Part shown: in pieces, positions 1 through 6,965 of the stretch | Numbering within the stretch: position 1 is the first letter of the stretch | How the letters are laid out: each line of letters starts with the position of its first letter | Assembly (NCBI GenBank): GCA_963712955.1 | Contig: CAVQKF010000004.1 | Coordinates: 62,001-126,000, forward strand | DNA from: DATFVJ01 sp963712955 | GTDB lineage: Bacteria > Actinomycetota > Actinomycetes > Streptosporangiales > Streptosporangiaceae | Direction of reading: 5' to 3' | DNA length: 64,000 bases | The notes under the pieces: generated by a model | What the model was told of the DNA's origin: nothing | The model's input: the letters and a program-made list of their open reading frames with translations, nothing else | The model's database searches: none | Translations under genes and position numbers: made by a program

Positions 1-882
1 GCCTTCGGCGCCCGGCCGCGCCCACACAAGCTGGTTCATCTGGGCGGTGTCGTGGGTGCCTGGGTTGGCGATGCCGTCCTTGAACCCCATCAGGTTGCGC
101 GGCGTGCCTGCTGGGCGCGGCGGGCTGGAAAAGCCATCGATGCGCCAGCGCACCTGCATTGCCCCTCGTGTATGCCGGGCGATGTCGCGCAGCGCATGCA
201 GCACCGTGTCTGTGCTGCCGGCACTGAGCTGCAGGCTCAGGTCGCCGTGGCATTGGGCGGGATCGAGGTCGTCGTTGGGGAACGTCCCCATGGCCGTGAG
301 CCTGGCGGGCCGCCGGCTCGCCAGGCCGTAGCGGTCATCGAACACTGAGGCGCCGATCCCGACGGTGACAGTCAGGCCGTCCGGTACGACCGCTGGTCCG
401 AGGACGCCGGAATCGGACGGCGGCGCGGCGATGCCCACGGGCGGGGGCGTGCCACCGGTGGTGAGAAAACGCGCGCGTTCGGTAACTGTGCGCAGCAGAT
501 CCGTTAGGTCACCGCGGCTGGCAGCGGTCAGGTCGAAGGACACAACGACGGTCTGCGCCTGCGGCGGGGGCAGGATGCCCGCCTGACGCGCGCCGTGGAA
601 GGGCACCGCAGGAAGCCGCCCGTCGGTGGTGACCGCGCCCTGTCCGGCCGGTCGGCCCGGTCGGGAAGGGCGTGCCGCCCGGACCGCAAGACCCGCCACG
701 CCGACGGCCGCCGGCGTGGCGACCGCGCCGGCGGCACCGGCGCCAAGCACGCCTCGCAAGAACGATCGCCGACCCGGTCCCGGCGGCTCAGGCGGCGGCC
801 CGGCTGGCGGCCCGGGCGGCGTGCCCGAAGGCCGGGCCGCCCGCTCGGGGGCGCCGCCAGCTGGCTCAGCGTGTTGGCTCAT
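1..882 (-). CDS. efeB: Dyp-type haem peroxidase EfeB, C-terminus cut by the window edge
   Basis: The 294 visible codons begin with a twin-arginine signal peptide (GRRSFLRG near residue 40, followed by an Ala/Gly-rich hydrophobic stretch) and run into a dye-decolourising peroxidase domain. The family GxxDG haem-pocket motif is present as GFKDGIANP near residue 275. EfeB is the exported haem peroxidase of the EfeUOB ferrous/ferric iron uptake system, and is thought to help oxidise or release iron outside the membrane. The ATG overlaps the efeO stop as ATGA, so the two genes are translationally coupled. The proximal haem histidine lies beyond the edge and cannot be checked, and neither can a downstream efeU permease. 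Confidence 0.93.
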   Translation of the reverse strand, partial: MSQHAEPAGGAPERAARPSGTPPGPPAGPPPEPPGPGRRSFLRGVLGAGAAGAVATPAAVGVAGLAVRAARPSRPGRPAGQGAVTTDGRLPAVPFHGARQAGILPPPQAQTVVVSFDLTAASRGDLTDLLRTVTERARFLTTGGTPPPVGIAAPPSDSGVLGPAVVPDGLTVTVGIGASVFDDRYGLASRRPARLTAMGTFPNDDLDPAQCHGDLSLQLSAGSTDTVLHALRDIARHTRGAMQVRWRIDGFSSPPRPAGTPRNLMGFKDGIANPGTHDTAQMNQLVWARPGAEG

Positions 883-2057
883 GGCGGGGGCCTCACTTCG
901 AACATGGCTGCGATCGGGGCGAGCATCTCCACCGTCTGCCCGGCAGCGGCATCGATGTCTTCCCGCTGCCTGGCCGTGAGTTTGCTGACCGGCGTCCAGC
1001 TCTGGCCCTCCTTCGCGGCGTCGACGAGGCTCTGAAGCCGGCCCAGCCAGGTGTAGACGGCGGGCATGTTCTGGTAATTGGTGACCAGCAGCGGGTGCAG
1101 GATCGTCAGCAACTCGCGCGTGCCGTCGATGTTGGCCGCCGTCGTGGCGAGCGTGGTACCGCTGCCGAAGTCGTCATGCCCGCTGATCTGGAACCGCAGG
1201 GCGTGCTCAAGGATCTCATGGGTACGCAGGGCAATATCGCCCAGGGCAAACGCCGGGGTCAGTTCCATGCCGGGGAAGGCCGTTCTCAGCGCAAGCACGT
1301 CATGGTCGAGCCGGTCGGCGGGCCCAGTCAGTTCGGCGGCGGGCTGGCCGTGCCACAGCCCATACTCCAGCCGGTAGAACCCGGTGAAGGCGGGATCGTT
1401 GACACCGCCAGGCAATCCGTCAGGCAGGCCGTCGATCTCGTCGTCGTAGCCGCCGAACATCCCGTAGGCGCTGCCCAGCCGTTCGAACGTGAGGTGAGCG
1501 GACAGCCACGCGGCCCTGGCCCCGGCCAGATCCCCGGCTTTGATCTTCGCGGCGAGCATGGCGGCCTGCCCCGCCAAAGTGGTCAAGCCGCTGGTGACGT
1601 AGGCACGGGACTGGCTGATCGCCGTGAGCATGTCACTGACGTCGGCCGGGAGGATCGCGACGCCACCGCGGACGTGCCCGGCGACCCGGATGGTGTGCCC
1701 GATGCGCTCACCGTAGTTCTGGCCTGAGCACTCGAAGGCGTACACACCCGACCCCACGTCGACCCGCATCGGCCGGGTCGTGGCCGGGCCTATCCCTTCC
1801 ACCCGCGCATAGACCCCGCCGGTGTCGGCGTCGGTGAGCGCGACCTCCAGTGGGGTGCTGGAGGTGTTGCGGACCTGGAAGGTCTGCAGCCCGGCAGCGG
1901 GATGCTGCCAGCCCGTGCCGCACACCTGTGCCGAGACGGTGATCACGTTCCCTGCCGGAACTATGGCCTTTGGCGTGGCGGAGCTTCCCGTGCATCCCGA
2001 CAGCAGGCCGACTGACAGCAGGCTGATTGCCGCGACCCTCGCTGCGCGCAGCCCCAT
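879..2057 (-). CDS. efeO: Iron uptake lipoprotein EfeO (cupredoxin plus M75 imelysin domain)
   Basis: This 392-residue lipoprotein captures iron at the cell surface for the Efe system. From the chosen start the protein has a lipoprotein signal (MGLRAARV, then LLSGC lipobox). It continues with an EfeO-type cupredoxin domain with the typical Cys-x-x-x-Trp pattern (VCGTGWQHPAAG, residues about 40-145) and an all-alpha M75 domain carrying HLTFERLG, YDDEIDGLPDGLP, YRLEYGLW and HEILEHALRF. An in-frame ATG 51 codons upstream (2210) would bury the signal peptide, so I prefer 2057, although neither start has a strong ribosome binding site. The gene is first in an efeO-efeB unit behind an iron box at 2289-2307. 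Confidence 0.93.
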   Translation of the reverse strand: MGLRAARVAAISLLSVGLLSGCTGSSATPKAIVPAGNVITVSAQVCGTGWQHPAAGLQTFQVRNTSSTPLEVALTDADTGGVYARVEGIGPATTRPMRVDVGSGVYAFECSGQNYGERIGHTIRVAGHVRGGVAILPADVSDMLTAISQSRAYVTSGLTTLAGQAAMLAAKIKAGDLAGARAAWLSAHLTFERLGSAYGMFGGYDDEIDGLPDGLPGGVNDPAFTGFYRLEYGLWHGQPAAELTGPADRLDHDVLALRTAFPGMELTPAFALGDIALRTHEILEHALRFQISGHDDFGSGTTLATTAANIDGTRELLTILHPLLVTNYQNMPAVYTWLGRLQSLVDAAKEGQSWTPVSKLTARQREDIDAAAGQTVEMLAPIAAMFEVRPPP

Positions 2058-2288
2058 CGCCAGGAGCGGCACCGCGGGGCAGCCACCATCGTCGTGCCGC
2101 ACCGCCGCGGCGGCTGAGGATCGGCAGGGAGGATCACCGCCACCGCGCCCCGGTCGCCGAATGGCCACACGGAGCAATGCTTGCCTCACGCCATGCGTTC
2201 CTTCAGGCACCGGAGTGTGCGGTCCGATCCAGACGGACCGTAGGTGCAGCGACCGTAGGTGCAGCGGGGACGCCGCGAATCACGGATG

Positions 2289-2307
2289 TAAAGTTAGGCA
2301 TACCTAA
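2289..2307. promoter_or_regulatory. Iron box (DtxR/IdeR/DmdR operator) upstream of efeO
   Basis: The 19-mer TAAAGTTAGGCATACCTAA matches the DtxR/IdeR consensus TTAGGTTAGGCTAACCTAA at 15 of 19 positions and contains the inverted repeat GTTAGG-CATA-CCTAAC. It lies about 230 bp upstream of the preferred efeO start, or about 80 bp from the ATG at 2210. Repression under iron-replete conditions is inferred from the site and from the known regulon type. Confidence 0.75.
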
Positions 2308-2405
2308 CAGACGTGTGAAGCGTGCAAGCCGTTGACCGAGCCGGATCCGGCTCGTGGGTGCGTCAGTGCCGGCGCGGGTCGGGCGTGGCCCGGCGCCCGG
2401 TGCTT

Positions 2406-2469
2406 GGCGGACCGGTGCCGTGGCGGACCGGTGCCGTGGCGGACCGGTGCCGTGGCGGACCGGTGCCGG
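2406..2469. repeat. 16-bp tandem repeat, four copies
   Basis: The unit GGCGGACCGGTGCCGT is repeated four times head to tail, with one mismatch at the end. It lies just past the stop of the PCuAC-type gene, in the gap between that gene and efeO. The unit length is not a multiple of 3 and I see no coding role. Confidence 0.9.
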
Positions 2470-2473
2470 AGTC

Positions 2474-2989
2474 TCAGTTGGTGAAGTAGCTGCTTCCGCC
2501 GCTTTGCGGGTCGGTGACCTGCGCGGTAATCGACACGGTCCCGGCGCGGGCGAAGGTGAGCATCAGGGTGATGTCCTTGCCGCCCTGCATGTGGCCCGCC
2601 CCGGTGATGAGCAGGTGCGCGTCATTCGGGAGCAGCCGGACCGTGGTTCCCGCCGGAATCCTTATCGCCGGCACCGTCTTCATCGCCGTGCCCTGACCTG
2701 TGGGCGCGCGGAAGGCGACTGTGCCGCCGATGCTCGTGCGGGCTGCGACCAGGCGGTCGGGTGCGCCGTCATTGCGGATGTCGAGGAAGGCGACCGTTGT
2801 GTGGGGAGTAACGGCTGCCGGGAGCGGAACGTAAGCGCTGGTCACCGTGAGCGACGGTGCGGCGGCAACCCGAGCGGTGCATCCGGCTGCGGCCGCGGTC
2901 AGCGCGCATACGGCGACAGCGGCCGCGATCGCCCGCCGCAGCCGGCCCTGCGGCCGCTTCGTCATCCGCCTGCCCGTCGTTGTCCTCAT
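2474..2989 (-). CDS. PCuAC-type copper chaperone lipoprotein with incomplete metal ligands
   Basis: This is a 171-residue lipoprotein: a basic N-terminus, a hydrophobic stretch and an AAAGC lipobox, then a PCuAC (DUF461) beta-sandwich domain. PCuAC proteins deliver Cu(I) to cytochrome oxidase outside the membrane, using the pattern H/M-x10-M-x21-H-x-M. Here the second Met (in AMKTVPAIRIPAG) and the His 22 residues later are kept. The first ligand position is Ala, and the last HxM reads HLL. The ATG at 2989 follows GAGAGG at 6 nt; a second ATG at 2965 is possible. It lies upstream of efeO on the same strand, separated by a repeat tract. Copper handling is likely by family, but the site looks degraded. 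Confidence 0.75.
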   Translation of the reverse strand: MRTTTGRRMTKRPQGRLRRAIAAAVAVCALTAAAAGCTARVAAAPSLTVTSAYVPLPAAVTPHTTVAFLDIRNDGAPDRLVAARTSIGGTVAFRAPTGQGTAMKTVPAIRIPAGTTVRLLPNDAHLLITGAGHMQGGKDITLMLTFARAGTVSITAQVTDPQSGGSSYFTN

Positions 2990-3481
2990 TTCATTCCTCT
3001 CAGCCGATGCTCTCACGCCTTCGGCCGGCCCGGCACAGCGGCGTGGCCGGACTGCACGCGCCCGCCAGGCAGGGCAGATGTCCCGCTGCCTCTGCCCGGA
3101 GTGCCGTGGCGTAGCGGCAGCGATTACGACGCCATCCTCGGACCCACTGGTCCGTGGCCGCGCGGGCGAGGCGCTCGGCTGGCGTCCGCGCGGCGGGGCG
3201 AGGCGCGCGGGCGAGGCGCTCGGCTGGCGTCCGCGCGGGCGAGGCCCTCGGCTGGCGTCCGCGGTTCACCTGGCGCCGATGGCTGGCGGATCCTGGCACG
3301 CGACCTACTGGCCAGGAGAAGGTATCGTGACGGGACCATCGGCCCGTTGACCGCGCCGCACGGACCGCAACAGAGTGGGTGGAATGGGAATGATCAGCTG
3401 AGTCGTGGACGCACAGGAACAGCAGGTCAATTGGCCAAGCTCCCGCCCGTGAGCGCAACCATTACATGGGGAGTAGCGACG
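2990..3481. other. Intergenic region between PCuAC gene and acyl-CoA synthetase
   Basis: This divergent gap of about 490 bp holds the 28-bp repeats described separately. No convincing gene is visible on either strand; the long open frames are GC-driven. The promoters of both flanking genes must lie here but no clear -10/-35 pair stands out. Confidence 0.5.
3162..3262. repeat. 28-bp repeat, three copies
   Basis: The unit GCGGGCGAGGCGCTCGGCTG followed by GCGTCCGC occurs at 3162-3189, 3207-3234 and 3235-3262 (the last with one C for G). Copies 2 and 3 are contiguous and copy 1 is 17 bp away. The tract is noncoding. Confidence 0.85.
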
Positions 3482-4978
3482 ATGACAAATCTGGCCACAA
3501 TTCTCGTGCAGACCGCGGCCCGTCACCCGGACCGGATCGCGATCCAGCTGGACGATCAGCTGCTTCGCTACCGCGACCTCGACGAGGCGAGCGCCCGGGC
3601 CGCTTCCTGGCTCGCCGGGCGCGGAATCGCGCCAGGCGACCGGGTCGCCCTCGTATTCCCGAACGTGCCGGAGTTCGCGGTGCTCTACTACGGGATCCTG
3701 CGGGCCGGGGCCATCGTTGTCCCGATGAACCCGCTGCTCAAGGCCCGTGAGGTGGAGTATTTCCTGGCCGACTCACAGGCGTCACTCGTCCTCGCCTGGC
3801 ACGTGGTCGCGGGTGAGGCGGCCGAGGGTGCCAAACGTACGGGAACGGACTTTGTGACCGTCGAACCTGGCGAGCTTGCAGTGGTGCTTGGCGGCCACGA
3901 ACCCGCGACCGCCGTCCCAGACCAGGAGCCGTCAGACACCGCGGTCATCCTCTATACCTCGGGCACGACCGGGCAACCCAAGGGAGCCGAGCTCACCCAT
4001 GCCAACCTGCTGAGCAACGTCGAGGTCACCAACGCCACGCTGCTGAACCTGCAGCACGACGACGTGGTCTTCGGCGCGCTCCCACTGTTCCACACGTTTG
4101 GCCAGACAGTCGGAATGAGCTGCGCCGTCGCCGCGGGCGCCCGCCTGACACTGCTCACCCGGTTCGAACCCGGGGCGGCGCTTGAGCTCGTCAAGCGCGA
4201 CCAGGTCACGGTCCTGATTGGCGTCCCGACGATGTACGCCGCCATCCTGCACCGCGCTGGCGGTAGCGCAGGCGACGTGGCGAGCCTGCGCCTTTGCGTC
4301 TCCGGGGGCGCCGCGATGCCGGTCGAACTGCTGCGCGCGTTCGAGAAGCAGTTCGGCTGCATAATCCTCGAGGGCTACGGACTGTCGGAGTCATCGCCGG
4401 TGGCATCTTTCAACCACCCGGACCGGGCCCGCAAGCCAGGCACGATCGGCCAGGCGATCTCCGGTGTCGACATGCGCGTCGAGGACGACGAGGGCGAGCC
4501 GGTGCCACATGGCGATGTCGGGGAGATCGCGATCCGCGGCCACAACGTCATGAAGGGCTACTGGCGGCTACCCAAGGAGACGGCCGAGGTACTGAGCGAT
4601 GGCTGGCTCCGCACCGGTGACCTCGGCATCCAGGACGACGAGGGCTACTTCACGATCGTCGACCGCAAGAAGGACATCATCCTCCGCGGCGGGCTCAACG
4701 TCTACCCGCGCGAGGTCGAGGAGGTGCTCCACGAGCATCCGGCTGTCGCGGAAGCCGCTGTCATCGGTGTCAAGGACGACCTGCTCGGCGAGGAGATCGC
4801 GGCGGTCGTCACGCTCAAGCCAGGTGCCTCCGCCACGCCGGATGAACTGCGCGAGCACGTGAAGAACCAGATTGCCGCGTACAAGTACCCGCGCTTCGTG
4901 TGGATCATCGCCGAACTGCCGCATGGCGACACAGGGAAGATCCTCAAGCGGGCCATTGTCGTGCCGCCGCGGCCCTAG
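3482..4978 (+). CDS. Long-chain fatty acid-CoA ligase (AMP-forming)
   Basis: This 498-residue ANL-superfamily enzyme activates a carboxylic acid to an acyl-adenylate and then to the CoA thioester. The P-loop YTSGTTGQPKG is near residue 157, the adenylate motif EGYGLSESSP follows, and the hinge region reads GWLRTGDLG with DRKKDIILRGG. The catalytic lysine is in GDTGKILKR near the C-terminus. The length is normal for FadD-type ligases. The frame is open far upstream, but conserved sequence begins at this ATG, which follows GGGGAG. The acyl substrate cannot be read from the sequence. No operon partner is obvious, since the genes downstream are convergent. Confidence 0.93.
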   Translation: MTNLATILVQTAARHPDRIAIQLDDQLLRYRDLDEASARAASWLAGRGIAPGDRVALVFPNVPEFAVLYYGILRAGAIVVPMNPLLKAREVEYFLADSQASLVLAWHVVAGEAAEGAKRTGTDFVTVEPGELAVVLGGHEPATAVPDQEPSDTAVILYTSGTTGQPKGAELTHANLLSNVEVTNATLLNLQHDDVVFGALPLFHTFGQTVGMSCAVAAGARLTLLTRFEPGAALELVKRDQVTVLIGVPTMYAAILHRAGGSAGDVASLRLCVSGGAAMPVELLRAFEKQFGCIILEGYGLSESSPVASFNHPDRARKPGTIGQAISGVDMRVEDDEGEPVPHGDVGEIAIRGHNVMKGYWRLPKETAEVLSDGWLRTGDLGIQDDEGYFTIVDRKKDIILRGGLNVYPREVEEVLHEHPAVAEAAVIGVKDDLLGEEIAAVVTLKPGASATPDELREHVKNQIAAYKYPRFVWIIAELPHGDTGKILKRAIVVPPRP

Positions 4979-5032
4979 CCTCACGCGCCGCGGGCGAAGC
5001 GGGGGTCACGGGACCCCAAGTTCAGGACTCCG

Positions 5033-5254
5033 CTACCCAGCCAGAACGGATGCGAGCTCGTGGTACTCGGCGCGCGGGAACACGTCGGGCGTCGCGGTGA
5101 GGACCTGGACACAGACGTGGCCCGCCCCGGCCGCGTAGTGCTGCCGCGCCCGGGCTGCCACGGCCTCGTGGCTCGCCTCCGCGGCACGGCCCTGCTCGCG
5201 CCACGGGCCGCCGCCCCATACTCCGAGCCGGCCGATGTCCGTACCGTTCGTCAC
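5033..5254 (-). pseudogene. Collapsed remnant of an F420-dependent LLM oxidoreductase
   Basis: This 73-codon frame joins the two ends of a luciferase-like monooxygenase family protein of about 280 residues. The start VTNGTDIGRLGVW matches the usual N-terminus (GRxGVW) of an LLM class F420-dependent oxidoreductase subfamily. The rest, with AARARQHYAAGAGHVCVQVL and the PRAEYHELASVLAG end, matches the extreme C-terminus. The whole TIM-barrel body is missing, with a Gly-rich joint GGGPWREQG. The frame remains open from GTG to stop, so a short peptide could still be made. It cannot be a working oxidoreductase. The upstream hypothetical gene ends 10 bp before it on the same strand. Confidence 0.7.
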
Positions 5255-5264
5255 CCGGCCCAGG

Positions 5265-5804
5265 CTACAGCCAGCCGGCCCGGGCGAAGGCGCGCGGCCC
5301 GTCGCTCGGGGGCCTGCCGAGCTCGCCGGCCTGCACCTTTCCGAGCAGCCGGTCCGCCGCGCCGAGGATCTCAGGGACACAGTCACGAAGCGCCGCCGCG
5401 TCCGCGGCGATGGTCTCATCCGCCGGCATGCCTGCGCGTTCAAGCACTGTCTCGAGGTCGCAGAGCTGCGCTTTCAGCCAGTCGATTGGATGTGCCGACA
5501 GGTCCGAGACGAACACCCGCTTTCCTGGTTCCCAGTCGCGGAACGCCGGGTGATGGTGGGTCCGGTCGAAGCTGCCCGGCGGGCCGTCCACCGATTCGAG
5601 CAGGTCCACACGCCAGATCGGCTGGCCGACCTCAATCGGCTGTGCCGAGTAGATCGATCCCTTGAGCTGGCCACGGTCGAGCACCCGGACTTCGAGGCGG
5701 ACGCCGCGTTCCGCCCCCTCCTGGCCCTTTGCGGGATTCGGGTCCAGGAAGTACAGGTCGCCGAGCACCACGCCGATCCGCTCGAAGCCAAACGCGTAGA
5801 GCAT
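5265..5804 (-). CDS. Hypothetical protein of 179 residues
   Basis: I do not assign a function. The protein opens MLYAFGFERIGVVLGDLYFLD, followed by a mixed alpha/beta segment rich in Asp and Glu, a His cluster (DRTHHHPAF), and a helical C-terminal half. There is no signal peptide or membrane segment. The ATG follows GGAGGG at good spacing, and amino-acid usage looks like a genuine cytoplasmic protein. It is followed by the LLM remnant, suggesting the two once formed an operon. The N-terminal half resembles conserved actinobacterial proteins of unknown function as far as I recall, but I cannot name the family securely. Confidence 0.75.
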   Translation of the reverse strand: MLYAFGFERIGVVLGDLYFLDPNPAKGQEGAERGVRLEVRVLDRGQLKGSIYSAQPIEVGQPIWRVDLLESVDGPPGSFDRTHHHPAFRDWEPGKRVFVSDLSAHPIDWLKAQLCDLETVLERAGMPADETIAADAAALRDCVPEILGAADRLLGKVQAGELGRPPSDGPRAFARAGWL

Positions 5805-5959
5805 GCCAGAGCCCTCCTACGATCACTTTTCCGATGCCCGGTTCTTTGATGGCCGACGTCAGTGCGTGCCGCGATAACTCTCGCTGGCGTCGCTGCGCAA
5901 GTTTCCGTCCCCGCGCAAGCACTGTCAACGAGCGGGCCCGACCGCCCGCTTTCCTGTCG

Positions 5960-6964
5960 TTACCGCCGGCGCGGCTCCGGCTTCCGAGCGAGCGCGGGTT
6001 CCGGCCGGGTCCTGGCCTCGTAGCGGCCGCGCGCGATCACGCCGGCCGCGACAAGCCCCGTGATACCGAGTACGCCCGCGAGGGAGACAACGGATGGCTT
6101 CAGACGGCTGTCGAACAGCTGGAGGAGGTAGGCGAAGACCGGCGCCATGTTCTGGAACAGCGATACCGTGATCGGCTCGGTCTGGCCGAGTCCGCGCTGC
6201 ACGAGATAGTTCGGGCCGATGACGCCGATGACCGCGATCACGGCGGCAGGCACGAATGTGGCGGTCAGCCGCTGGTCGTGGCCTGCGGGCACCAGGATCC
6301 AGCAGATCATGATCATGAGGAAGTAGCGGACAGGAAGCACCTCCCCTGGGCGGTAACCGGCGTCACTCAGCCGTTTCGAATAGATGACGTTCCCCGTCGT
6401 GCCCAGGCCGGACAGGAGCGTGGCGCCAAGCCCCATGACAGCCGTGCCGACGCCGATATGCCGCACGCCGCTCAGCCCGGCGATGGAACCCCACGACAGC
6501 ACGCCGATGAGGACCAAGATCCCGGCTGCGGCGACGATCTCGGTGGGCAGCACGTAGGAGCCCCGGCGCAGAATCGGGCTGAGAAGCACCATGAGTGCCG
6601 GGCCAATCGCGAGCGCCGCCGCATTCACCACGGCGGGTTCGAGCACCTTCAGCGCGTAAAGCAGGAACAGCCAGGTCACCGCGATAGACACGTTCAGCGC
6701 GGCCACTTCGTACGGATGCGTGCGCAGCGGCCGCAGCGTTGCCCAACCGCGCCTGATGCCGTCGGGCACAAGGAACGCCAGGGCGGCAAGCGTGAACGAG
6801 ATGGCCCCGACCGCGATCGGATCGAGCGACTGCTCCTGGTGACCCGCGTACACATCCACCAGTGCCGACAAGAACGCATAGGTTGCCAACAGCGGAACGA
6901 CGTGCAGGGTGTTCGGCCGCAGGGTGTTGGGGCGCAGGGATCGGGATGAAGCGGGGCCGGGCAC
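5960..6964 (-). CDS. DMT-superfamily (EamA-type) membrane transporter
   Basis: This protein of about 334 residues has roughly ten hydrophobic helices in two similar halves (for example EPAVVNAAALAIGPALMVLL and TEPITVSLFQNMAPVFAYLL), as in drug/metabolite exporters. The GTG at 6964 begins one base after the stop of the PRTase-PLP fusion gene and is preceded by GGAGCG, so the two are almost certainly co-transcribed. The repeat LRPNTLRPNTL at its N-terminus is a short local duplication. The frame stays open further upstream, but that part is the shadow of the preceding gene. Export of the product of the upstream fusion enzyme is a reasonable guess from context only. Confidence 0.82.
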   Translation of the reverse strand: MPGPASSRSLRPNTLRPNTLHVVPLLATYAFLSALVDVYAGHQEQSLDPIAVGAISFTLAALAFLVPDGIRRGWATLRPLRTHPYEVAALNVSIAVTWLFLLYALKVLEPAVVNAAALAIGPALMVLLSPILRRGSYVLPTEIVAAAGILVLIGVLSWGSIAGLSGVRHIGVGTAVMGLGATLLSGLGTTGNVIYSKRLSDAGYRPGEVLPVRYFLMIMICWILVPAGHDQRLTATFVPAAVIAVIGVIGPNYLVQRGLGQTEPITVSLFQNMAPVFAYLLQLFDSRLKPSVVSLAGVLGITGLVAAGVIARGRYEARTRPEPALARKPEPRRR

Positions 6965-6965
6965 T

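Noticed and set aside
2354..3481. N-terminal extension of the acyl-CoA synthetase (open frame from 2354)
   Set aside because: The extension overlaps the PCuAC gene on the other strand, is low complexity, and conserved sequence begins at the ATG with a ribosome binding site at 3482.
4155..4180. tRNA T-loop-like GGTTCGAACCC
   Set aside because: It lies inside the acyl-CoA synthetase coding sequence and no cloverleaf can be formed around it.
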